Positions 1 to 7,633 of a stretch of DNA of 10,569 nucleotides are shown piece after piece. Every line of letters begins with the position of its first letter. The first letter of the stretch is position 1. Where the stretch lies: positions 1 to 10,569 of the forward strand of contig NWUY0303885810.1 in assembly GCA_004151065.3 (NCBI GenBank). Reading direction: 5' to 3'. This DNA comes from Larix sibirica (Eukaryota; Streptophyta; Pinopsida; Pinales; Pinaceae). The notes beneath the pieces were generated by a model. It searched no databases, had not been told where the DNA came from, and worked only from the letters and a program-made list of their open reading frames with translations. Position numbers and translations under genes: made by a program.

Positions 1-545
1 TAGAACCAAGATAGGATCTTCAAAACCTAGGTTCTTCTACCATATTAGAAATCATAGGTGCATTACAAAAGTAGAAAATAGATCCAAACAGAGTCAATGG
101 TGTTTAGAAACATTGTTGTGAAGGTGGAAAACACAGAAGAACATGTTTCACTTAATTTCTCTCATCATCGTTTAAATCAATCCATGGATCATCTATTGTA
201 TACACTTAAGTGCAGAACCCATCTCCTTAAAACAAGGTTGCTATGGTAAATTTTGATCACCCAAAGAAGCTCAAAGAGATTAGGCAATCCACATTTTTGG
301 GCCATTTATGCATCCATTCTAATATAGTTGACTTGGTTGGGATCACTTAGTCAATATTACTTCACCAGTTTAAACCCCACAATTGGCCAATCAACTTCTA
401 GTTGATCCACTAAATTACACCAAAAGTTGGGTTCAGCCATAAGCTCCAACAATATTCTTGTGTCGAGGTATGTTTGATGCATAAACACTGGCAATTGAAA
501 CATGCATTGACCTTGTCCCTTAAAAATTATCCCCAGGGAAAAAAA
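1..545. other. Unassigned region; weak decayed frame on minus strand
   Basis: No recognisable domain is visible on the plus strand before the left LINE RT starts at about 545. On the minus strand one frame is unusually open from 572 down to about 200. It is interrupted by a TAA at 357-359, a TGA shortly after it and a third stop further on, and it reads like protein, with stretches such as VDQLEVDWPIVGFK and CGLPNLFELLWVIKIYH. A change of frame continues it to about 150. I cannot assign it to a family. It may be a fragment of another transposon into which, or beside which, the left LINE inserted. Chance openness is a real alternative. Confidence 0.25.
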
Positions 546-1740
546 TATGTGAGAAGGAGTTGACCCTCCCAAAGCTTATGGAGGCCTTGATGGCAGTGGT
601 TGATGACAAATCCTTGGGGCTTGACAATTTCCCATGTGATTTTATAAAGTCACTTAGCACTCTATTGGGATTGAACTACTTAAAGTTTACCAAGAATTTA
701 TTTGGAATAAATCTCTCTGGGCTATCATTAACAAAGGCATTATAAAACTTATCCCCAACATAGGGAACCTTGAATTGATTACTAGTGGAGGCCAATTACC
801 CTTGTCAATGTGTCATACAAGGCCTTGGCCTTAAGGGTTAGAGATATGTTCTCAAACTATCAAGCACGAGAGTACATGTTTTATTTGGAGGTAGTTAATT
901 ATAGACAATGTAATTGTGGTTTTAGGAGGCATGGAATGTGCCCATTTTCTTAGTTCGATAGCCTTGTTTATCAAATTAGACTCTGAAAAAGCTTACAACT
1001 AAGTGGAATGTTGATTCATCTTGGACATTTTGCAAGCTCTTAGTTTTGATTAATTTTTTGTATAGGTCGTGGAGACCTTGTTTGTGGATGCAACAACATC
1101 CATTTTTATTAATCAAACTAGATATGTGGGAATTGGCATATTTAGGTTGATAAGGCAAGTTTGTCCATTTACTTTGATGCTTTATGTGACGGCCACTAAA
1201 TATCTCGATTACCTTTTTTATCATCTAACTTCACAGGGTTTAATCAATTGTATTTCCCTTCTTAGGATGAAGACTAGCTAAATGGTTAATGAGCACTTTG
1301 TTTATTACTCTTATCTTGCCATCCTGGAGGAGAAGGAGTACGTGGACAACACCTTGGACTCTATTCAATTGTTTAATGAAGCTTTGGGTTCTAGGATCCA
1401 AATATCAAAGAATTAGTGTTATTGGTTAGTCCAAGTAGTGATTCTTAATTGGCTTGTGAGTCATTGCTAATCCTATATTTATCCTAGTCAAATCTTCAAG
1501 TTTATGGGGATCCCTTTAGCTGTCAAACTTCCATTGAAGACCCTTTGGGAATCATTTCTATAGTGTATAGATAAGAAGGTGGAAAAATGTATTTCTTGGT
1601 CTTTGTCCCCAACAACGAGATTTTCAATATGTTTTAAGGTACTAATTAACTACGACTAATATGCATTATTCATTGCATTGGGCCCCTCCAAGTGGCCTAT
1701 CAGTGGCTTGAGAAGCTCATATGTAGCTTTGTAGGGAAGA
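545..1740 (+). pseudogene. LINE reverse transcriptase domain, broken (left copy)
   Basis: The domain would copy LINE RNA into DNA at a nicked target. It opens with a conserved N-terminal block at 560-745 (LPKLMEALMAVVDDKSLGLDNFPCDF), followed by INKG-IKLIPK and ITLVNVSYKALA-type blocks. Motif A lies at about 970-1010 (FIKLDSEKAYN, stop, VEW): the catalytic Asp survives at 979-981, the second Asp is Asn, and a TAA follows at 1000-1002. The FADD-type catalytic box at 1297-1308 reads F-V-Y-Y, so both Asp are Tyr. A LDSIQLFNEA-type block and FKFMGIP (about 1495-1520) follow in the same frame, which is kept from about 963 to about 1680. The frame then shifts before AYQWLEKLICSFVGKKG (about 1693-1745). 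The motif order makes RT certain; the changes make it non-functional. Confidence 0.9.
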
Positions 1741-2530
1741 AAGGGTTTTCGTTGGGTGAGTTAGGATTTTTGTTGTCGTTTGAATAGTTGGCTTACTTGG
1801 GGATGTTTGGGTTGGTTTTATAAGCACATGGACTATGTGCCATGTGGTTATTAGAGTTGTGGAAATGCTAGAAGACTTGAGGTCTTCTTTCACAATTGTA
1901 TTTTTCTCAAAGCCCCATTGGGGAAAAAAATGTTGGTCTAATTTTAATTTCCAATGTTTATTGTTTATTCTAGACAAGGTACATATTTAGGGAACCTTTG
2001 TGGAACAGAGCATCTAAAAGGATTGGGAAGCCATCAAGTGACATTTAAGCTAATAAGGAGAGTCTCTACACATTGGCTTATCTTTCAATGATCATTCCAT
2101 TTGATGGATTCCCTTCATTCTATTTGAAGGGAAAACTTTAGTCAAATCCCCCTGGTTTTTGGCGAAGAGACTCTTCTGGAAGGATATTATGTAAGCCCAT
2201 TATGATAGAAACTCCCATTGATGGAAAACATATGTGACTCTAAAGTATAATTTTGTCCGTTTGGGACAAATAAGACTATTCTTCAAATAATATAGGATTT
2301 GATAACATATGACTTATTTCTTATAATAGGCATGCTTAGCTTAGAAACTTGCTGGAAACATTGGAAGTAGAGTGTTTCCAAACCATTCATGAAATATAAA
2401 TCGATAGATGTATATTGATGGCTAAGGCTAGATGCCAAATTAAACAAGTTGTAGAGGCCTAAATCTAAACAATTTATATGGTTGGTTCAACTCCATTCAC
2501 CAAGCAAATATTCTGTTTAGCCTAAAAATG
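1740..2530 (+). pseudogene. Left LINE connection region between RT and zinc-binding domain
   Basis: Decayed coding sequence joining RT to the zinc-binding domain. From about 1992 one frame reads protein-like with few stops (EPLWNRASKRIGKPSSDI, then NKESLYTLAYLSMIIPFDGF and SFYLKGKL). This is the same frame as the end of the RT at about 1693-1745, which supports a single original ORF. Further blocks after about 2120 need frame changes. The stretch has no catalytic role that I can name. Its position, length and frame continuity are the main support for assigning it to the LINE. Confidence 0.6.
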
Positions 2531-2850
2531 TTGAATTTGTTCAACCCTTGATTTTGGGCGGCCTTCCTCTTGGTAAACACCTAAAATATCCGAGTTTAAC
2601 AACCCAAATGCCCCTTCTATAACAAAAATTAAACCAATGAACATTTATTTTAGTTATGCACTCATGCCAAAGGATCCTAGGAATGTGTTTCAAATCAATA
2701 TGGTAAACTCCTTCCTGAGTCTATTTCCTTAAAGCATTATTTCCTTGGTGTAAATTCCCATGGGCCATATATTTTGATGTAGCATGACACCTTGTTAGAA
2801 TAGAGTTTATTTGCTTTATATGGAAAAAAAAACACAATAAACCTATGTTT
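2530..2850 (+). pseudogene. Zinc-binding RT-associated domain (zf-RVT type), decayed (left copy)
   Basis: In plant LINEs this small domain follows the RT and normally has a C-x2-C...H...C zinc site. Here LPLGKHLKYPSLTTQ (from about 2560) matches the segment just before the usual CxxC, but the next residues read MPLL plus a stop, so the ligands are gone. The characteristic end of the domain is visible at 2794-2850 as RIEFICFIWKKKHNKPMF, resembling the common IWKERN-x-x-F ending. Several stops lie between the two blocks. The assignment rests on these two anchor blocks, their spacing and the upstream RT. Confidence 0.7.
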
Positions 2851-3362
2851 AAATATCGTTATGTTAATTAATTCACTTGGTATGATGTAACTCTCATTTG
2901 TGTGAACTTGTGTTGGAAATCTAGATCTAGGGTGACTAGGTGGTATTGGAGTTGGTGCACCTTCAATTACTAATGGAATTATATAGGTTGAAACCAGGTA
3001 CTAGGAGTCAGGTCCCCACAATAGTTCATTGTTCTCCTCATTTGACTCGTTCACATTGGTTTGATAGTAGGACATACCTAAAGGAGGTCGTTTGATTTAA
3101 GATCACAATGAAGATTGAAGCCAATTCCACAAGCACCACAATCATCCACCTTCTCCTCAATCATAAAATTACAAGTTCATGAGGTTGGACTTGGTTATTT
3201 CTATGGATAAGTTACCATAGAAACAAAACAAATATGGATGGGACACCACCTAACCTATTGATGACCCACTGCTACTACATTGCACCCCAAACTCGACGAT
3301 CATGACCCTCACTATGACCAAAAATGGATTTAGCACCATATTTTAGTGTAATATTTTTTCCA
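2850..3362 (+). other. Possible coding tail or 3' region of left LINE
   Basis: No known domain. One plus-strand frame is relatively open from 2940 to about 3304: 51 codons up to TGA 3093-3095, then about 28 codons to a stop near 3180, then about 40 codons to a stop near 3304. It reads LELVHLQLLMELYRLKPG and later HNKTNMDG-like text. The other two plus frames carry more stops. It could be the end of the left LINE ORF2, its 3' untranslated region, or unrelated sequence. No RNase H motifs (DG, E, GDSE, final D) are seen. I see no poly(A) tail or target-site duplication that would fix the element's end. Confidence 0.3.
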
Positions 3363-3421
3363 ATTGTTGTGAACAATCCGACGCTAAACTTGGCGTTGTG
3401 TATAATTTTGTAAAGCGTCGG
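3363..3421. repeat. Two short inverted repeats (possible stem-loops)
   Basis: ATTGTT at 3363-3368 and AACAAT at 3372-3377 are exact complements around a 3-base loop. Immediately after, CCGACGCT at 3378-3385 pairs perfectly with AGCGTCGG at 3414-3421 across 28 bases. The second arm ends where the 12-bp array begins. The GC-rich 8-bp stems stand out against AT-rich surroundings. They could be relics of a small inverted-repeat element or a chance structure; no function can be assigned. Confidence 0.45.
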
Positions 3422-4333
3422 CTCTTGCGTATTTTTTTTGTCCAATTTTGCGCCCAATTTTTTGCATCCTTTTTTGCGTAATTTTTTATGCCCCTATTTG
3501 CACCCAATTTTGCATCTAGTATTGCATTTTTTTTGCATCCTTTGTTACGTCCTTGTTTGCAACGATTTTGGCACCCAGTTTTGCATCCAATTTTGTTCCT
3601 AGTTTTACGTCGAGTTTTGGGCCTAATTTTGCACCTTGTTTTCGTCTAACATTTCGTCCAGGTTTGCATCCAATTTTGGGCCCAATACTGCATCTAGTTT
3701 TGCATCCAGTTTTACTTCTAATGTTGCATCCCATTTTCCATCCAATTATGCATCCTGCTTTACATCTTTTTTTGTGTCCAGGTTTGTGCCCAATGTTGTA
3801 TCTTGTTTTACGTTTTCTTTTGTGCCTAGTGTTGCATCTTTGTTGATCTATTTTTTTGCATCTAGGTTTGTGCCCAGTGTTGTGCCTAGTTTTACACCCA
3901 TGTTTGTGTCTAATGTTGCATCCATTTTTGCACCCAATGTTGCATCCCATATTGCATCCAATTTTATGTCCAATGTTTCGTCCCATCTTGCATCCAATAT
4001 TGTGTCTCGTTTGACGTCTTTTTTTGCGCCTGGTTTTACGCTCAGTCGTCTGCCCAATTTTACATCTAGTTAGGAATCCACTTTTGTGTCTATTGTTGCG
4101 TCTAATTTTGGCCCTATTATTGTGTCCAGTTTTGTGCCAATAATTGTATCTAGTGTTGAGTCTCTTTTTGCATCCACTTTTGCGTTTGGTGTCACATCCA
4201 CTTTTGCGTCCACTTTTGTATCTGGTGCATCATCCACTTTTGTGTCTTGTTTTGCATCCAATTTTGCATTTAGTGTTGCATCTAATATTGCATCCATTTT
4301 GCATTTTGTTTTGCATCCACTATTTTTTTGTAA
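3421..4333. repeat. 12-bp minisatellite array, about 75 units
   Basis: A diverged tandem array with consensus TTTGCATCCAAT on the plus strand. Common variants replace GCATCC by GCGTCC, GTGTCC, GTGCCC, GCACCC or ACATCT, and the leading T by G or A. Setting a unit start at 3663, the unit at 4287 falls exactly 52 periods later, so about 54 units (about 3651-4298) show no net indel despite heavy substitution. The left part (3421-3650) and the extreme right end contain small length changes. Because the period is a multiple of three, long open frames arise on both strands: FASN-like repeats on plus, and LDAK-like or IGCK-like repeats on minus. These are expected from the repeat and are not evidence of genes. 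The array lies between the 3' sides of two LINEs. Confidence 0.95.
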
Positions 4334-4339
4334 GTACGA

Positions 4340-4712
4340 AAAACTATATATTAAGTATAAATAGAGAGTTTTAATATGGTTCCAATCAAAGCGAATTTCA
4401 ACTCGAATTCTCTTGAGACTCCAAAACACAACATCTGGCTACTACTAAACCATTACAAAAATTCCCCTCTCTAGAGAGAAAATAGGGTTGAGGATTTCTT
4501 TAAATTTTTTGCTCTCACTACTTCAACAGACAACACAATAGACACAAAATAAACAAGGACTAGCCAACGTCTAGGCACATGCTATGATTCCTAACCAAAA
4601 TACCCAGACTAAGCATTGCTATCAAACTATACCAACTATGACCTTCAACTACAAGACTGACATAAACCATATACATCATTTTCCAAACAAAAGACCTAAG
4701 ACAAAACCCATA
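4340..4712 (-). other. 3' untranslated-like tail of right LINE
   Basis: After the last in-frame stop of the C-terminal extension (TAG at 4713-4715), the minus strand becomes T/G-rich (TTTGTCTTAGGTC-like, then TTATTTTGTGTC-like) and loses protein character. This is typical of an untranslated 3' region. It ends in an A-run (complement of the T-run at 4323-4329) directly next to the first 12-bp units, whose minus-strand core is also A-rich. An AT-rich segment at about 4345-4370 contains TATAAATA on the plus strand at 4356-4363, most simply explained by base composition. Confidence 0.5.
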
Positions 4713-5760
4713 CTAGGAATTAAGGCTCTTGGTAGCTATTATGTTGTTCAGACGAGCCATCAAACCGAGCTCCCTACGGATTCATGTTAGACGGAATTGT
4801 CCACGTTCAACAAGGATGCGGGGCATGAAATATATGCCCAGGTTATGGCCAATTAAATCAACCTTCAGGTGCATTAGTCGAGCATTCGGATGATGTTTGT
4901 TCTAGTTCTAAGTAGGCACTTTGTCACCTTTACTCTTTTCCTCTTTCTCCAAAAGAACTCGTGCCAATGGGCATTTTAAAACCCAATACAAAGAGACATG
5001 CCTGTCATACAAGGATTGTCGGTCCCGGGTAGAGCCCGGGTCAGTTATCTAGGGCTCCAAGGCGGCATACTCCTCCGTCATCTTCACCTCTTCTAATTTT
5101 GCTCATAAATCCTTCTCAATCACCCCTATTTCATCCTAAATGAGTTGTGGAGTAGTATTTGTATAGATCCGAGTTCCCTGGGAAGCTCTTAGTTTCTCCC
5201 TGTTCGCACAATGTTTTCCATCCTTTTTACGGCTCCCATCATTACCACCACCGTCCATGGTGTGACCTCCGCTCATGTCAAAAGCCTCAGCAAATTAGTC
5301 ATCCTTAGTCCACACCTTACCATCCAGGGAGTCCTTCTTATAGAAATCATAATTGAGCAGAACATCGGGTAGGATTAATATCCCATTGCATAAATTCCCA
5401 CAACCTACCATTATGATCCTACAGTTAATTCCTTCCTTCTAGCGTCTCTTCATCCCACTAGGTTGATCCTCTATACCACTCTCACACTAGTTATTCCTCC
5501 TTCCCATGATCCAACCTTTAATTATCATATCCTCCATCGTACATCCCAACCTCATTTAATAACGATCTAAGTACCAAGAAGATGGCCTCAAGCATGCCCA
5601 CGTATGAGCTCAGCTCCTCCACGCTTCATGTTTGATTCTTGGCCCCTTGCCATAACTACACCTAGTATGGGGTGAGAATATATTGGTTAGCTATGGCATT
5701 GCATTTGTCATAGAATTCTTGATCCCCTATATCCTTTATTCCCCCTTCCTTAATTATGTT
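4713..5760 (-). pseudogene. Unrecognised C-terminal extension after RNase H in right LINE ORF2
   Basis: Downstream of RNase H the sense strand still reads as decayed protein. One frame covers about 5740-5520: GDQEFYDKCNAIANQYIL, then VEELSSYVGMLEAIFLVLRS, then LLNEVGMYDGGYD. A second frame then holds from 5555 to the TAG at 4713-4715, about 280 codons, with about nine internal stops; by my reading the other two frames carry roughly 25 each. Recognisable stretches include DFYKKDSLDGKVWTKDD, an acidic Glu/Lys-rich helix-like part (AKLEEVKMTEEYAALEP), DPGSTRDRQSLYDRHV at 5042 downward and LGIYFMPRILVERGQFRLT near 4850-4795. I do not recognise a domain. It may be the true C-terminus of this LINE family, or a separate sequence captured or adjoining. 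Confidence 0.5.
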
Positions 5761-6200
5761 TTTTTCCTAAACTCCTTTGTTAGCCAAGAATTCACCAATT
5801 TATTTCCCTTTCTTTTGACATGATTGAAGGATAGACCCTGGAATTGTCTTAGAATCATGGAGACAGCCTCCAGTCTACAATTTAGTCACCAATGCGAGGA
5901 GATCTTAGAAATATGTTTACCATTTTAGAGGTCATCCACCATTCTAAGGATCACTTCTGAATCTCCCTCCACAATCACTGGGTCAAAACCCATTTGCTTA
6001 ACACATAACATCCCAAATGAGATCCCTTCTATCTACTCAACATTGTTGGTATTTGAGCCTATGAATCCCCAAAAATCCCATAGAATTTACCCCTTGTCAT
6101 TGCAAAAAAAATCACCGAAGCTAGTTGGTCTGGAGTTCCCTTTAGAGGCCCCATCAAAATTTAACTTGATGAATCCCTTTGGGGGAGCATTCCACGATTC
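5760..6200 (-). pseudogene. RNase H domain of right LINE, broken
   Basis: RNase H cuts the RNA strand of RNA-DNA hybrids; some plant LINEs carry it at the end of ORF2. The domain starts with WNAPPKGFIKLNFDGASKGN. The first catalytic Asp is at 6153-6155. The Glu position falls at 6036-6038 (VE, stop, IEGISFGM), the second Asp at 5961-5963 (VEGDSEVILRMVDDL), and the His box reads FNHVKRKGNKLVNSWL, where the last catalytic Asp is Asn at 5790-5792. All four positions are in one frame. Stops occur at 6033-6035 and at several other places. It lies in a different frame from the upstream zinc-binding domain. The four-site pattern makes the identification strong; the Asn and the stops make it inactive. 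Confidence 0.9.
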
Positions 6201-6247
6201 CAGACTTTTTGAACCAACACCATGCTTGGGAGCGGTACCAACATACT

Positions 6248-6905
6248 CTAGAACCACAACAATGCCCCAGGCATGAAGAATTCACTTTTCGATGTTATTA
6301 TCCTGAATGTATTGATTTGTCCAAGAATGAGTTTTAATGTTTCTTTGATATGCTGGATCATAACATTATGTGTTCTTTCTATTGCTCGGGTGGAATCCAT
6401 GAATATGTGGTGGTTACGTTCTTTCCAAACCTCCCACATCAAGAACCCTGTGAAGAGTGGCCAAAGACAGTTCAAGATGGAATTTTGAAATGGTTGATCC
6501 TTCCATCCTTTAATGGTTAAGTCTGCTCTTCCCTTGCTTCTGGAAAATTGCCAAAAAAGTTCAGCGCCTTTATCCCATAGTCTGGAAGTGAATGGGAAAC
6601 TATCCAGCAAGTGATCAATAGTTTCCTCTGCATTGGAACAATGACTGCACCTTATGGGACCATAAATGCCATGCTTTTTTAGGTTTTCTCCCATTAGAAT
6701 GCATCTTTTCAGAACCATCCATAGGAAGGTCATGATTTTCGGCCAAAGATTGTCCTCCCAAATATTTTTCCACTATGGTTGCTTAGGAAGGTCTTTCCAT
6801 CCAACCCTTATTTCATAGGCTTCTTTTATTGAGAAGACTCCCTTAATGGGAGTGTACCCCCATCAAAGCTTATCTGGCCCCCTTTGAACCTTAATTATCT
6901 GGTTT
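6248..6905 (-). pseudogene. Zinc-binding RT-associated domain (zf-RVT type) of right LINE
   Basis: This is the best preserved block of the right LINE, open from 6733 to 6248 (161 codons). It begins upstream near 6905 with GVFSIKEAYEIR and NIWEDNLWPKIMTFLW, interrupted by stops that look like mutated Trp codons. The zinc site reads C-S-H-C at 6638-6649 and then HLLDSFPF; the His at 6611-6613 is present, but the expected last Cys (usually CPF) is Ser at 6599-6601. The end carries the typical LMWEVWKERNHHIF stretch. The domain is thought to help nucleic-acid binding after the RT. The frame stops at 6248, and the RNase H domain follows in another frame. Confidence 0.9.
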
Positions 6906-7633
6906 AGTAGTTCCTCCCAAAGGCCCTGGATTTCCTCATGTCTCCCCAATGATTGCCACCATGTGAGCGGAAACCAAGTCCTATAGTTATTCCTATCAGT
7001 TGCTTCCTACCAATATTTTTTTTATCTTGGAACCCTGCCTTTCTCCTCCCACTCGCTGCACAACAGGCAAGTCAAAACATCTGCTTAAGGGAGCACACTA
7101 CTGTTAGGAATCACTCCAGAAGTCTGTAGTTTCCCCAATCCAAATCTCCCAAAAGTTGTGCATCCTTACCAGATCTTTGCCAAGTTGGAATGTGTTCCAG
7201 ATATGTGATCTTGTCATGGTAGTATTATAACTGATGAGTTCTTGCGTGTCCTAATGCTGGGTGTATTTCTAGTGCCAAAGTCTAGCCCATGGTTCATTAT
7301 CATTAGAAACCCAGTGCCACCAAATTTTTTCCCCCGTGACCTCTCGTCTTATCCCCGAGTCCCTTAATCCAAGACCCCCATTCATTTTTGGATGGCATAA
7401 CATTTCCCATTCACCATCAACCATTTTTTTTTATTCTTAGAGCCTCCCCATAAGAAATTATGTTGCAATTGTTATATTTCCTTTAATATTGACTTAGGAG
7501 CTGCAAGAACTGAGAAGATGTAGGTTAGCATTGATTGCACCATAGATTTAACCAAGATCATCCTGCTAGCCGAGTTCAGAGGATTCACCACCCAATTTGT
7601 CAGTTTTTGTCTCATCTTATCAAACAAATCACG
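6905..7633 (-). pseudogene. Right LINE RT thumb and connection region
   Basis: Directly after the RT palm, the sense strand reads KLTNWVVNPLNSASRMILV, then VQSMLTYIFSVLAAPKSIL, then LQHNFLWGGSKNKKKW (about 7600-7430). These match the usual thumb block and the FLWGG box of plant LINE RTs. Next come MNGGLGLRDSGIRREVTGEK, WWHWVSNDNEPWARLWH and SHIWNTFQLGKDLV (about 7385-7190), the usual connection to the zinc domain. Several stops, for example TAG at 7634-7636 in a position where Trp is usual, and small frame changes break it. It is part of ORF2, not a separate gene. Confidence 0.85.

Larger units (their letters stand above)
520..2850 (+). mobile_element. Degenerate LINE (non-LTR retrotransposon), left copy
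   Basis: Plus-strand remains of a plant LINE ORF2: RT (about 545-1740), connection region (about 1740-2530) and zinc-binding RT-associated domain (about 2530-2850). Domain order and spacing fit plant L1-like elements. No endonuclease or ORF1 is recognisable upstream, so the copy looks 5' truncated, which is common for LINEs because reverse transcription stops early. No RNase H motifs are visible downstream. Many stops and frame changes show it is dead, and it is clearly more decayed than the right-hand LINE. Its motifs differ from those of the right copy (PCDF versus TTKFF after the LGLD box, and a GGMEWAH-type helix instead of VHEVIHSLK), so it belongs to a different family. The 3' end is not defined; it could reach about 3304-3420. 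Confidence 0.85.

Noticed and set aside
3516-3986. 156-codon minus-strand ORF rich in Gly, Cys, Lys, Asn and Arg (GCNI-like repeats), suggesting a cysteine-rich or metal-binding protein
   Set aside because: It is a direct reading of the 12-bp array in one of three frames. The other frames and the other strand give equally long repeats, so openness follows from the period.
4356-4363. TATAAATA on the plus strand, like a plant TATA box
   Set aside because: It lies in very AT-rich DNA in the LINE tail, and no credible gene follows on the plus strand; the 68-codon frame at 4584-4790 is opposite the LINE coding remnant and has no domain.
5021-5042. Two CCCGGG sites 5 bases apart, a GC-rich spot in AT-rich DNA
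   Set aside because: They fall in the decayed C-terminal frame of the right LINE (DPGSTRD) and are explained by its codons; no regulatory context is seen.
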